Notes: generated by a model from the sequence alone, not told the origin. Shown: positions 37,470-50,350, counted from the stretch's first letter. The stretch: 64,000 bases of DNA from Torreya grandis (GCA_037957365.1 JARHVA010000349.1:3894501-3958500); one strand, 5' to 3'. Numbers and translations: made by a program.

Positions 37470-38009
37470 TGATCCAAAACTTAGAATCTTTGGTTGAAAT
37501 ATAATTCAAGAAATAATAACAACATAATATCAATAATGCTATCTCTGAGAAGAGATGTTTTATTGATCAAATTTGCATATTCAAGTATATGCCTATCTCT
37601 GAGAAGAGATGTCTGATTTCCTTTTTAGGTTACATCTTCATTTATACACATTTTTAAGGTAGGAGGAGGATTTGGAAGGTTACTAATATTTTGGGAGATT
37701 AAGTGGTTCAACTTCCATGATTTACAACAATACAAAATTTGAGCAATTACTATTTTTAGAAACTTACTATTTTTAGACTGCACTACTAATATTAAAATTT
37801 AAGGCACTTCCATTGGGTTTTACAGGGCCAAAACCCACCGATCAGAGATCCATTCCATCTCATGGTGTTACCCTCAGTCTTATCTTTCCAATAGTTTAAA
37901 TGAAGATTCAAATAGAGCTATGGTACAAAAGTTATGGCTCTTAGAAGTTCTACCACCAATTAGGGTAGAACCGTCACTCGAATTATCACCTGAAATGTTA
38001 CTCAGATCA
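37470..38009 (-). repeat. 3' LTR (left copy) of the 37.5-40.4 kb element
   Basis: 540 bp; on minus it begins TGATCTGAGTAAC and ends GGATCA. It contains two copies of CTATCTCTGAGAAGAGATGT about 50 bases apart (from 37540 and 37592) and a doubled TTACTATTTTTAGA (about 37745-37780). Both features are also present in the other LTR. Confidence 0.9.
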
Positions 38010-38022
38010 TTCCTCCCTCATT
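38010..38022 (-). other. Polypurine tract of the 37.5-40.4 kb element
   Basis: Minus reads AAATGAGGGAGGA directly before the LTR start TGATCT. Confidence 0.75.
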
Positions 38023-38129
38023 TAGAATAAATGGTCCCCATTTCATTAATATTTGTCATCAAGTGTGGTATTTGTGTTTTTATTTGATTCTTAATGCATA
38101 CTTGAAATATATTGTGCTTTATGGAGCTA

Positions 38130-38265
38130 TGTATTGTGGAGCTATACTTTGTGGAGCTGCCTAGGACCTGATTATTCACCATTTCTATCTAACCATTAGT
38201 CTATGGATGGAAGGCCATGAACTTATTAAATTTGGTATCTATTTGCTTCTTTTGTTGTGTTTTTT
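38130..38265 (-). pseudogene. Integrase C-terminal core fragment
   Basis: Minus reads DTKFNKFMAFHP, stop, TNG, stop, IEMVNN. This is the block of Ty3/gypsy integrase usually reading FHPQTDGQTE.VN, with both glutamine codons turned into stops. Nothing upstream of it belongs to integrase, so the deletion ends here. Confidence 0.75.
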
Positions 38266-38419
38266 ATGTATTCAGGGATATAACATCATCCCTTTGGATT
38301 TATGTGGCTTGACCACTATGAGACTGAATTTCTTGGCACTAATCAAGGAGATAGATGTAGAAGGTAGTACTTATGGTACCCTGTAGCACTATGTTCCAAG
38401 AGTAAGGGTGATCCTTTGA

Positions 38420-38710
38420 GTTCTTGATTCATAGATGCCATGTTGATCATACATGAATGGCTAACCAAAGAGTATATCATAAACATCCAGATTGACCACA
38501 TCACATAAGACCTCATCTTGAAAAGGTTTTATTACATATGAGAGAAGACATTGGTGGGTGACATGGAGGTTTCTCCCTGGACTCAACCATCTAATACTAT
38601 ATGGCTTTGGGTGAGGCTTCATGGAAAAATTTAGGCTTTTCATAACATTAGTAGAGATTAAATTCTTTTAACTCCCACTATCAAGAATGAAATGTAGAGG
38701 CTTACCTTTC
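38420..38710 (-). pseudogene. Aspartic protease of the 37.5-40.4 kb element
   Basis: Minus reads PLHFILDSGS, a stop, then KNLISTNVMKS (38700-38645), keeping the DSG catalytic box. The open frame 38643-38461 continues with KPYSIRWLSPGRNLHVTHQC and DEVLCDVVNLDVYDILFG, the C-terminal half of this protease family. The stop right after DSGS replaces the glutamine usual there. Confidence 0.85.
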
Positions 38711-38899
38711 ACCCATAACTTAGAGTGAAACAAACTTTCCTTGTCATTTGACCTCTCCTCATGCGTCTATGATGAAACAATGATGGCATCGGGCTCAACA
38801 TCTATAATCTCTTCTTTATCCTCTTTAACTATAGGGTATGTATGAGGCAGAGTAATAGATATTGAGGATTATGACTTAGAAAGTAGGGACTTGATGGCT

Positions 38900-39680
38900 T
38901 GACATTCTTCTTTGGAGTGCATTCCAAATTTTTGTAATCACACCATTTCCTTGTCTTTCCTTCCTTTTGCTTCTAATTTTGGCCTCATGTTTGGCCTTCT
39001 TTGTCACTTTTCCATTTTGAAGGCTGACTCTTTGTATTCATTCTTCCATGCTTATGCTCAATCTTCACCATGAACTTGTACACCTCACTGAGGGTTTCTA
39101 AATTGAAGAGTTTTATCTCCACCCATATATACCATTATATTCCACCATGATATTTGAGAACCTTGTGTTTATCACTTTACTAGATGCCCAATCTCACAGA
39201 TAGAGAATTAAAAATGTTAGTGTAATCTTGAACAGACTGATCCTTACCTTGGTGAAGTTATTTCCACTCTATATATAGGTCATCATATGCTCCAATGGGG
39301 TAGCATTATTTCTTTAAATCTTCTATGAAATCATTCTAGGTAGGTTCCACCTCAAAGCCAATATCATCCATACTGAATCTCTTCTTATACACTTCCCACT
39401 AATTTTTGATAGACAATGATGCTTTTAAAAGAGTAAAAGTGATCTTCTCTTTATCGATGAATTTATTTACATAAAAATAGGAAGATAATTGATCCAACAA
39501 ATTTTATACTACATCAGCATTGATCTTGGCTTCAAATGTATGGATATCGAAATTCACCTAAACCTTGAAGGGTGTTGGAGCATTGAAAGGAGATGAAGGT
39601 GCAGATGAGGAGCCATAATTTCCCATTGAGATTTATTGGAGAATTTGGGTGAATTTTTGTAGCATATATTCTTGCTATTT
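38900..39680 (-). pseudogene. gag of the 37.5-40.4 kb element
   Basis: On minus: TFEAKINADVV (about 39550-39510), DKEKITFTLLKASLS, then CYPIGAYDDLYIEWK and QGKDQSVQDYTNIFNSLSV (39270-39190). This is the plant Ty3/gypsy gag capsid pattern. Later pieces include YKFMVKIEHKHGRMN (39075-39035). Stops and indels break it. A C...C pair near 38935 (WCDYKNLEC) may be a zinc-knuckle relic. Confidence 0.85.
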
Positions 39681-39852
39681 TTGGAGGGATTCGTTCACCA
39701 TTTCCTTGAAAGGATAAAATGTCTCATTGTTGTCCACTATTTGAGGTCATTTAGAGAGAACATATGGATAGTCTGTTGGATCTTATATTTTCCACCTAAG
39801 CTTCATGTAGTATGACCTCATCCTCAAGATCATACACTCTTAAGACAAACCA

Positions 39853-39863
39853 CTATGATACCA
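39853..39863 (-). other. Primer-binding site, initiator-Met tRNA type
   Basis: One base inside the right-hand (5') LTR, minus reads TGGTATCATAG, close to the plant tRNA-iMet primer site TGGTATCAGAG. Confidence 0.85.
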
Positions 39864-39864
39864 C

Positions 39865-40404
39865 TAATCCAAACTTAGAAGCTTTTTTTGAAATATAATT
39901 CAAGAAACAAGAACAACACAATAACAATAATGCTATCTCTAAGAAGAAATGTTTTATGGATCAAATTTGCATATCCAAACATATGCCTATCTCTAAGAAG
40001 AGATGTCTAATTTATTTTTTAGGTTACATATTCATTTATACACATTTTTAAGGTATGAGGAGGATGTGTAAGGTCACCAATCTTGAGGGAGATTAATTTT
40101 TTTGACTTCCATGATTTACAATAATATATAATTCAAGGAATTACTATTTTTAGAAACTTACTATTTTTAGACTGCACTATTAATACTAAAATTTAGGGCA
40201 CTTACATTAGGTTTTTTGAGGGTCAAAACCCACAAAATAGATATTATTTCCATCTCATGTTTTTCCCCTCATTATTATCTTTCCAACGGTTCAAACGGGG
40301 AGTCAAACAGAGCTATGGTGTAAAAGTTATGGCTCCTAGAAGTTCTGCCACCAATTGGGGTAGAACTGTCGCCCGAATTGTCCCCTAAAATGTTGCTTAG
40401 ATCA
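39865..40404 (-). repeat. 5' LTR (right copy) of the 37.5-40.4 kb element
   Basis: 540 bp, the same length as the left copy, with roughly one difference in ten bases by eye in the stretches I compared. Minus start TGATCTAAGCAAC; end GGATTA (expected GGATCA, one C to T change). Confidence 0.9.
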
Positions 40405-42690
40405 ATGTGATACACATAAAACCATTTTTGATCTACACGTTTCACATCATCATATTCTTATAGTGACTCTTGTGAATATAAATTCTACCTTCTCCTTTTT
40501 TGTTACATATTGTTTAAATTGTACTTCTACTCTTGTCTCTCCTTTATCATCATTACTAAGGATATTATCATTTTGTGCATTTTTATCTTCTATTTCATCA
40601 CCTCAATTTTCATTATCATGCTCTACTACAATCAACCCTTCACATCCATCTATGTTTTCCTTCATAAAAACTATTTAATCTATTTCTCCATGTGCATTCA
40701 TTTTCTCTAGTAAAAACCCCAGCTTTTCACAATCAACCTAGTGTCCTCCAACACTTCTCCATATCTTTCCTTATCTTCATTCCTTTCTTTGATCTAGAAT
40801 GACACTTAGTTGTCTTAATCATAACTCCTCAACCAAAATTCAAGTTATCTTCATCTTTATTTATTTTGGAATTAGACATATGATCTATGAAAATGAGATT
40901 GTGTTTCTTCTTTTATTATTCCCTTGTGACAAATTCTCAAACATGGATGGCTTCATTTTTTCTCTGCCAAACTCAACAACTTTTAGTTATACACATGATA
41001 AATCTTCTCCTTTTTAAACTTCTTTATATTATATCTCTCTATTACTGGTACTTGATCCATCACTTTCACCTACTCACAAGGCACATCTTATGACATGTGG
41101 ACTCTATTTTCCATTCATATTCACACCACAACATTATTTTATGTATTCCATTAATCCTCTTTCACAATGTCCCTTGTTTCACCTACATGTGCTTCTTTCA
41201 TAGAAGTTACCCCCTCTCAATTTTTCCTCATAATACAAGTGTGATGATTTATTTATGAATCTTCTTATGCATTATATCTTATAACAACCCCTTTTTATAT
41301 GCCTCAAGGATTAAAGTTTTATTCTTCCTGTAGGTTGTTCTTACTGGCACACCACTTAACTTAGTAGTTTGGAAACCATCTGGTCCTAATTATTTAGCCT
41401 TTGCTTAGCCTTCTATCTCCTTCTTTTTTGGATATTTATCGAGCTCTATGCAATGTTAACACATAAACACCTTCATGTAATCTCCATATTCATGGAATCC
41501 TATAAACAATTTAAAATGAAACTAAGATCAACATCCAAGACCCACTCCATCAACTCTTTTTGTTCTTCTCTTCTTGAAAACATTGGTGCTTCAACTTCAA
41601 GCTGAATATCTATGCCCCTTAAAAACTTTGTTAATAAATACCTCCTATGGGTCTACTCCTACTTATTCATGGGATTATTCCTCCCATCAACTCTTTTCTC
41701 TACCTATGTCATCCTCTCTTACAATGATAGCCACTTATATTTTTTTATGATATATTTGTAATGAAAACCAAGGTGAAACAATCATCTCTTATTGATTAAA
41801 GTTTTTTTATCTTGTCTCATTTATATTCATAATTATCTTCCATCACTAGTAAAATAACATAGCTGAAAAATAGACTTTGTTAGCCAAGAGAAAGGCAATG
41901 CTCCACATGGTGAATATCATGTTGCTCAAAGTCACTTAGGGATCACTTCCAAACTATCACTATATGGCCAATCCATGATCTACATATTGTCTGTGAGTCT
42001 CCAGATGTATTGATACATATATTCTATTTAATGTGTAATCTTCATGAGAAACTATGACCTTGATGACTTTTTTATCTAAGGGCACAACTTGAGTTAGCTA
42101 ATGTGGGTTAAATAAATTAAGGATTTATGTAAAATTGATTTTTTTAATAAAAAAATGACCATATTTTTAAACCTAAGATGATTAAAATCATGATCAATAT
42201 TCATTAATTAGTGTTTTTGTCTTTTAGGCTAGGATGTAGGTAGTCTATTATCATATTATGTATTTCCCATCCCAGTGACACACACTCAAAATTTTGTTGC
42301 AAAAGACACAAGGAAATAAAAATTATTTAAAAGAATGATATATAATTAAAATAATGACTAAAAACACACACAAATAAAAATTCTTAAAAATAATGATAAA
42401 TAATAAATAATTATTCATAAAAACTTTAAACAAATTTTTTATATATATTTAAAAAAACATTAAAAATAAATACAAATTTGAGGTGGGACCAAGGCCATAT
42501 AGGCCAAACCAATCATAACAAAACTGGATGCCATCCCCTATGTTTTATCACTCTTTAATTATAATCATCAATCGTAAGTGTGAATCCCATGATGTTCACC
42601 CTTTTTGTGTGTTGATTCATTCATGGGTCCAGATTTACCTATGATCCTATCTAAGGTTATCCCTATTTATTGTGTGTTTAAGGTTTTCTC

Positions 42691-43290
42691 CCACTTACTT
42701 TTGCATAACTTTCCTTATCCAGACACATGCCATCAATTGTTTTTGCTTCCTTTGTAAGCTAATTTTTTATACTTTGTTTGTGCAAGCCCAAATTTAACTA
42801 ATTGAATCCTTCCCTTTCATGGTGTAGCACAACCTCTAAGAGTAACTTATCTTTCACCATTTCAATATTTCATCTTAGTAAAGTCTTTACTATATTCATG
42901 CCACAATGAAAATATATACATTTGCACCTTGATTGTTTTGTCTCTTAGCACATCTTCTTTTATGTCTGTGGTCAATAACCCTCACACATGATACATGCCT
43001 TAAAAAAAATTCAGCCTATTATTCTTACAATTTTTGTGCAATTTGTAGGCGATATTCCTAATACATAACTTTAAACAATTTTTTATATATATTTAAACAA
43101 ATTTTTGGTGGGACCATGGCCATTTGGGCCAAACCAATCATAACTAAATTTTGATTGCATCCCCTATGTTTTATCACTCTTTAATTATAATAATCAACCA
43201 TAAGTGTGAATCCCATGATTTTAACCCTTTTTGTGTGTTGATTCATTCATGGGTCCGGATTTACATGTGATCCTATCTAAGGTTATCCTT
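42691..43290 (+). repeat. Family B repeat, copy 3, internally deleted (about 0.6 kb)
   Basis: Begins like copy 4 (TTTGCATAACTTTCCTTATC) and runs about 390 bases to near 43068. It then jumps to the end of the family (TTTAAACAATTTTTTATATA, then GGTGGGACCATGGCC) and the same linker as after copy 2. Most of the middle (about 3 kb) is missing. Confidence 0.7.
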
Positions 43291-46200
43291 GTTTATTGTG
43301 TGTTTCCAAAATTGTGCACTGGGTGCCTTAGAGCTTCTTTGTAGGTTGATTTTTGCTTCACTCACTTTTACATAACCTTACTTATCCAGACACATTCCAT
43401 CAATTGTTTTTACTTCCTTTGTAAGCTAAATTTGTGTGCCTTATTTGTGTAAGCCCAAATTTAACTAATTGAATCCTTTCCTTTCATGGTGTATCACAAC
43501 CTTTAATAGTAACTTATCTTTCACAATTTCAATATTTCATGTTTTTAAAGTATTTACTATATTCATTCCATAATTAAAATATATACATTTGCATCTTCTC
43601 TTGTGCATTCCCAAAAAATCCTTCAAAACTATTGCATCATGTAACCAAATGCAAAAAAAATGGTTTTATTCTTCATCTAACTCTTTTTTTGGGTGATGAA
43701 AGATTTAAAATTATCTTAGGATTCCCCTAAAACAAACTCCCCATGTATTTAAAATTAAATCTCTTGATTATCATTAGGGTTTTAGTGGTAAAACCACCCT
43801 TTTGGATGGATATTGAGGCCATGATGTTCTCTTCCACCTGATGTGTTGCCTAAGAAGACTCTATATTAACTTATTCCTATTTGAGACCCATGTTAGGCCA
43901 TAATATATCCTCCTATATGTATTAATTATAATGTTTTCTCTCTTTTTCTCTCATGGGTCTACGCCCACCTCGAACCATCCACCTCCACCAAGTGTTTTTG
44001 ACACTTCTCTCATATGCACCATACCTATTTCTTCTTGTGCACTTTTATTCCTTGTTTTCCATTTCTCATTTGGGAATGTGCCTAAATTTTTATGGTCAGC
44101 TCCACAAAATTTATTTCATACCTTTTTATTATTCACCATTGGGCACGTCATCCCCAACTTTCACTATGCACACTTCCTACACTTCTCCTTCATGACAACT
44201 AGTCATACTATCACTCTGTCCCACTTCATGTCTTCCAAAAGGGATGTATGATTGGTACTTATACTATTTTTACCCTTATCCAATTCCTTTTGGTTGATTC
44301 CATCAATGATATGCAAGTCTTTATGGGTTACATTAACTCACATCTCTTCTTTTCATATCTTCTCTATTGTTAAACATTGTATCTTACATACCTTGAATGA
44401 TATTGTAGTAAGTATATTCTCCTCATTATATTTAGGATAATATAATATTTATTTGTTATGTCTTATAAATTTATCCTACTTATCATCTTCAATATGACTA
44501 TGGTCCATTTTCCACTCCTTTAGTGGATCCCTGGTATCACATGTAATGAATATTATGCTTCTCTTATTAGATAGGGGATAGCTTATTCTCACCTTCTCCT
44601 TTGTATCCTATTTGCTACACATAAAATCACTTATGCTATATCCATGGTTTCTTACTTGCTTCCTAGTCCTTTTTTATGCTTATTATACACCTTGCACATC
44701 ATCATATACTTATAGTGACCTTTGTGAATATAAATGATACCTTATCATTTTTTGTTGCATGTTATTTCAACTATACTTCTACCCTTGTCTCTCCTGTATC
44801 ATCATCACTGAGGATATTTTCATTTTGTGCATTTTTATCCTCTATTGCATCACCTTAATTTTCATTAGCATTCTCTACTACAATTGACCTTGCACATCCA
44901 TCTATGGTTTCTTTCACAAACACTATTTAAGCCTTTTCTCCATGTACATTCATTTTATCTAGTGAAAACCCCACCTTTTCACAATCAACCTAGTCTCCTC
45001 TAACACTTCTCCATCTCCTTCCTTATCTTCATTCATTTCCTTGATCTAGAATGATGCTTAGTTGTCTTAATCATAACTCCTCAACCACAATTCAAATTTT
45101 CTTCATCCTTATTTCTTTTGGAATTAGAGATATGATCTACACAAACAAGATTGTGCTTCTTCTTTTATTATTCCCTTGTGACACATTCTCAAACATGGAT
45201 GCCTTTATTTTTTCTCTACCAAACTCAACAACTTTTAGTTATATACATGACAACTCTTCTCATTTTGAAACTTCTTTAGATTCTATCTCTCTCTTACTGG
45301 TACTTGATCCATTTCTTTCACCTACTCACAAGGCACATCCTATGACATGTGGACTCTATTTTCCATTTATATTCACAACACAACATTCTTTTATGTATTC
45401 CATTAATCATCTTTCACAATGTCCCTTGTTATGTCACTCACATGTGCTTCTTTTATGAAAGTTACCTCCTCTCAATTGTTACTTATAATACAAGTGTGAT
45501 GCTTTATTAATGACTCTCCTTATGCATTGTCTCTCATAATAACCTCTTTTTGTATTCGTCAAATATTCAAGTTATATTCTTTTTGTAGGTTGTTCTTACT
45601 AGCACACCACTTAACTTAGAAGTTTGAAAACCATCTGGTCCTAATTATTTAGCCTTTGCTTACCATTCCAACTCCTTTCTTGGATATTTATCCAACTCTA
45701 TGTTTTTCTAACACATAAACACCTTTATATAATATCCATCTTCATAGAATCCTATAAACTATTTATAATATAACTAAGATCGACATCCAAGACCCACTCC
45801 ATCAAATCCTTTAGTTCTCTTCTTGAAAACATTGGTGCTTTAGCTTCAAGCTAAATCTCTATGTCCCATTGTAAATTTGTCGGTAAATACCTCCTATGGG
45901 TCTCCTCCTACTTATTCATGGGATTATTCCTCCCATCAACTCTTTTCTCTGCATGTGTCACCCTCTTTTGTAGTGATAGGCACTTATATTTTTTATATGA
46001 TAGATTTTTAATAAAAACCAATGTGGAACAATCATCTTTTTTGATTAAATTTATTTTTATCTTGTCTCATTTGTATTCATAATTATCTTTCATAACTAGT
46101 AAAATAACATAGTTGAAAAATAAACTTTGTTAGCCAAGAGAAAGGCAATGTGCCACATGGTGAATATCATGTTGCTTAAAGTCACTTAGGGATCACTTCC

Positions 46201-46780
46201 AAACTATCACTATATGACCAATCCATGATCTACATATTGTCTATGAGCACACAAATGTGCTAATACATATATTATATTTAATGTGTAATCTTCATGAGAA
46301 ACTATGACCTTGATGACTTTGTTAGCCAAGGGCACAACTTGAGTTAGTTAATGTCGGTTAAACAAGTTAAGGCCTTATGTAAAATTGAATATTTTTTTCA
46401 TAAATGATCATATTTTTAAACCCAAGATGATTAAAATCTTGTTCGATATTTATTAACTAGTGTTTTTATATTTTAGGCTAGGACATAGGTAGTATGTGAT
46501 CATATTATATATTTCCCATCTTAGTGACACACTCAAACTTCCCTTGCAAAAGACACAAGGAAATAAAAATTCTTTAAAAGAATGATAACTAATTAAAATA
46601 ATAATGACTAAAAAACATACACAAATAAAAATTCTTAAAAATAATGATAACTAATAAAAATTTATTCATGAAAACTTTAAACAATTTTTTTTTAATATAT
46701 TTAAAAAAAATTAAAAATAACTACAAATTTGAGGTGGGACCATGGCAATCTGGGCCAAACCAATCATTTCTAAATTTTGA
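43291..46780 (+). repeat. Family B repeat, copy 4 (longest uninterrupted)
   Basis: Runs from the linker to the terminal block GGTGGGACCATGGCAATC near 46735. A 135-codon plus frame (45051-45458) and a matching 72-codon frame in copy 2 (40799-41017) share pieces such as LPNSTTFSY. I read this as chance conservation of a repeat rather than a gene. No transposition domain was recognised. Confidence 0.7.
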
Positions 46781-47110
46781 TGGTATTTCACGAGTTTTTT
46801 TTTTACAAACCCATTGATTAGCCTTACTTTTACATCGATCTTATGGATCAATATGAGACTATGAATGTATTTAAGTTTTTTTATTAAAAAAATGGTTGAA
46901 ATTAATAAATTTGAAAATTATATTGGACTGTAAAAAATAAATAAATATTTAATTTTTGAGGTATCCTCTTATAAAGATTAATTTTTATAATTTTTTAAAG
47001 AAAATTATGTTGAATGGATAACCACCATAAAATTTTACATGATAAAGGTCCCCCATCAAATTTAAGCAAACAAAATATAAATCTAATTCATATTTAATAA
47101 TTTAATTAAA
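46781..47110. other. AT-rich stretch without recognisable gene
   Basis: No coding signature. Confidence 0.4.
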
Positions 47111-47304
<194 letters not shown>

Positions 47305-47620
47305 ATAAAAACATTAAATGATTGAAATATTAAATATGAATTAATTTTAGAATAGAATCATTGGTTAAATTTATTGGCAACCTTGTCTAAAAGTAAAAAA
47401 ATATAATTCTTATCCATTAGACACAACTTTTCCTAAAAAGGTACAAACTTTTATGGGCTTGTTTTTGTCCCTGTTCTCTATGCTTAGAGAATGGCTTTCT
47501 CTTTGTTTATTCTGATCTAGAATTTTTGTATATAATTTAATATGACCCTATGAGATTTTTTTATCATGTGATTATGATATGTGGCACCAACCACGTGGCT
47601 CTAGGTGCATTAGGTGTTTG
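47305..47620. other. Left flank of the next element, no gene
   Basis: No retroelement domain seen. The last five bases, GTTTG (47616-47620), would be one half of the target duplication; the other half is lost with the end of the 3' LTR. Confidence 0.4.
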
Positions 47621-48628
47621 TGATCTAAAACTGGATCTTGTTTGTATTTAAGTCACTTATGAAAGTTAAGTAGACTATGCCTAATTATTTTTAAACATGT
47701 TTTAGGCACTTATATAAGATTCTTCATGTTTAAGGATTCAGTCAAGAGACAAAACATACTATGGGAATGATCTAAACACCTTCACATTCATCAACAAGAT
47801 GTTTTTGGTTTTCAAACTACTTGTTTTTTCTATAAGGATGGCACCACCCCTATTTATATGGTGGTGGTTGTGGAACCATCTCTATGGTTATGTAACTACC
47901 CCAACATAAAGTGATGGATTTGTAACTACTATAATTTGTAGGTGATAGTTCAAAAACTTCCTTGATAGTTATGAAACTTCTCATCTACAAGCCACTACAA
48001 TTATGCCACCATTAGAAATATAGGAAGGAGAATGGTTGAAAATATTTTATTTCATTATGATTATTCATTCTAACTTCTTGTCAATTTTTATGTTTGAGAG
48101 GGCCTATATATGAGTCTTGACATTGTAGGGAAATAAATCAGGGAAGTAGTAAGTGTTTAGGAATTGGATTCACATCGACGTTTCAAGTTTAAGTCTAAGT
48201 TTCAATTTTTATCATTGTTGTTAGTAGTTTTAAATTGGTTCAGGTGTTTGTGAGCTGAGGAAGAGTCTTGTAAGCTCAAAAATTGTTTTTTATATGAGTG
48301 TGGGTAGTTTTTAATGCATATTATATCTATGAAGGCCACTAGTAGACATTATATATAGTTAACAAAACATAGTGGAAAGGTGAGTGGTTTGCTCACCCGT
48401 TATAGTTTCTCCCATATTGAGCTCTCTATGGTAAACCTTATGTCATGTTGTGTTTTAATATCTCTTTTTCGTACTTATTTCAAGTAGACTACTTTATTTT
48501 ATTTTGCAAACATGTTTTTATTTTGTTTTGTATATAATAGTCTATTAGAATCAATTAGTTAGATATCTAAGTGAGAGTATCCATGTTGGTGAATATAAGA
48601 GTTGAATCTCCACCTAGATTATGGATCA
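47621..48628 (+). repeat. 5' LTR of the 47.6-kb element
   Basis: 1008 bp, TGATCTAAAACTGG at the start and TTATGGATCA at the end. It aligns with 53742-54097 and 55154-55690. Confidence 0.88.
48103..48113 (+). promoter_or_regulatory. Putative LTR TATA box
   Basis: CCTATATATGAG inside the 5' LTR; the equivalent place in the 3' LTR (about 55278-55290) keeps CTATATATATGAG. Conserved placement in both LTRs suggests the core promoter that drove element transcription. Confidence 0.5.
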
Positions 48629-48631
48629 TAT

Positions 48632-48640
48632 TGGTATTAG
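48632..48640 (+). other. Primer-binding site of the 47.6-kb element
   Basis: TTGGTATTAGATAT begins two bases after the LTR end; TGGTATCAGA is the tRNA-iMet type site, here with one C to T change. Confidence 0.8.
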
Positions 48641-48697
48641 ATATAATTAAATTATAGTTCCTTTTTTTTTATGTGTGTTTGAGTTCATTACAATTTT

Positions 48698-49700
48698 ATG
48701 TCTATCAGTAGATATAGTAGTGTTAGTCGTCAAGGTGTCCTAGTTTCCTTTGGAACAAGTATTTACACAAGGGATTGGGAGCAAGGAATAATATGTATGG
48801 AACATAATGATGATGATGATAACCAAAGATTACAAGATCATTGTAGTAAGCTTGAGGAAAGATTATTAAGCATCTCTCTTTATATGAGCAATCTTGATCA
48901 GTTGGAGTCTATCATGGGGTTTCATATGGAGAAGCTTATTTTTTCCATAAATATATTGAAAGTGAATGAGGATAATCCCAAGAGACATGAGAAGCATGAT
49001 GATATTCCCTATGCCAACCCATCTCTACTTCCATTCAAGGTTGAGGTAAATATTAAAATTCAGTCATATGATAGAGATGTGAATACAAAAAATGTAGACC
49101 ATTGTCTAGACCAACTTGAGGTATATTTTAGTTTACATGAAATTAATGAAAGCTTCCATATTTATTTTTTACGTTTAATTTATCTAATCCTGCTTCAATT
49201 TGGTTTGAGGGCTATGTACATTCTTTATTTTTTAAGAAGCTACCTCTTATTTCTAAGTAGGATGATTTTAAGATGTTAGTCAAAAAGCAATTCTATCTTA
49301 TTTTTTATGAGGAAGAGAGGTACATGTATTTGAAATATCATAGGTAAAATAAAGGCCAAATTATGAAATAGTATAGCAATGAGTTCCATAAGAAGGTTAT
49401 CCAAATGGGCAAAGATATAGTGAACCGTGATGTTTTGATGAAGTATGTAGTTGGACTCCATAGTCACTAGAGAATAATTGTTATCTTGGCCAAGCCTTAA
49501 AATGTAGATGAGGCTTGTTATCAATCTCATTACTTAGATATGGATAAGAACAAGTCTTATTCTACCTTTCAAGGTAGATCTAAGCAACAAAAATATAGGT
49601 CCAAGCAAAAGGGAAAAGGTATAAGGAAATGTAAGAAAAATACTACTTTTGTTTCTAAAAGGGATACTAAAGTACATTATGGTGAAATAATGTTGATAAT
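48698..49700 (+). pseudogene. gag of the 47.6-kb element
   Basis: The first 193 codons are open (48698-49279) from MSISRYSSVSRQGVLVSFGT. An acidic, helical stretch (DNQRLQDHCSKLEERLLSIS) precedes the capsid start, which reads FKVEVNIKIQSYDRDVNTKN, then VDHCLDQLEVYFSLHEI. After the frame ends, further gag pieces continue to about 49700, including a Lys/Gln-rich stretch (RSKQQKYRSKQKGKG near 49571-49620). No intact CCHC knuckle was seen. Confidence 0.82.
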
Positions 49701-49909
49701 AATTCCAAGGATAAGTGTTGGAAGCTCCATCCATAATTACATCTATTTAAGAAGAATAAATAAGTCTATGTCTTCACTTCAAGGTGAGAATATTGGTTAT
49801 AGCTATGAGGTGGATGATAATTTTTTTGTACCTTCATCAATAGAGAGGTATGTTTGGGTAGTATTAGTGTTCAAGAGAATGATATTTATTAACTTTTATA
49901 TATTAAAAC

Positions 49910-50350
49910 TAAGATGAAGAAAACATTAGTTGATTCTCTTTTTGATACATGTTCACAAGAAAATTTGATATGTAAATATTTGGTAGAAAAATTAAGGTGT
50001 AAGAGTTTAAAATATCCAAAACCCATATTCGTTGGTTTCGATAAACAAAGGCGTAGACATCAAGGTGACTAAAAAATACAATGTTAAATTTTATATTAAT
50101 GTTAATTTCATTTATGAAGGTATAGTGAATGGTGTTTCTCTTCACGTGTGTGGTGTAATGTTTGAAATCCCATACTTGTATATATGAGACACTATATTTA
50201 TAAGGAGAGCCATATAATACTTCTTGATAAAGGATGGTAACAATTGCATCATTTTAACCTATGAAGGAGATTCTAAGATATCCTTGGTAAGTGCCTATAT
50301 ATCTAAGAAGCTTATTAATGCAAGTGGAAAATTTACTTTGTTTCTTCTAA
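49910..50350 (+). pseudogene. Aspartic protease of the 47.6-kb element
   Basis: Reads LVDSLFDTCSQENLICKYLV at about 49926-49985, where relatives have DSGSQENLIS, so the catalytic box is altered (DTCS) and preceded by a small insertion. The downstream half, in other frames, gives VCGVMFEIPYLYI (50146-50185) and YFLIKDGNNCIILTYEGDSK. Frameshifts make it non-functional. Confidence 0.75.

Larger units (their letters stand above)
37470..40404 (-). mobile_element. Internally deleted Ty3/gypsy element (gag and protease kept, RT lost)
   Basis: Two 540-bp LTRs (37470-38009 and 39865-40404) flank about 1.85 kb. The target duplication ATGTG stands at 37465-37469 and 40405-40409, and the restored site agrees with family B copy 4. 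On minus the order is primer-binding site, gag, protease, then directly the last part of integrase and the polypurine tract. RT, RNase H and most of integrase are missing, so it needed a partner element to move, or it was deleted after insertion. Confidence 0.9.
36059..42690 (+). repeat. Family B repeat, copy 2, split by an LTR element
   Basis: Two pieces, 36059-37464 and 40410-42690, match contiguous sequence in copy 4 (43340-46780). The intervening 37470-40404 is an LTR element with an ATGTG target duplication. Copies 2, 3 and 4 follow one another head to tail with the same linker (the block CCCTATGTTTTATCACTCTT at about 42537 and 43159). Confidence 0.75.

Noticed and set aside
45051..45458. 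135-codon frame in family B as a possible gene
   Set aside because: It is hydrophobic and low in complexity, is broken in the sister copies, and shows no domain; it looks like a chance frame in T/C-rich repeat DNA.
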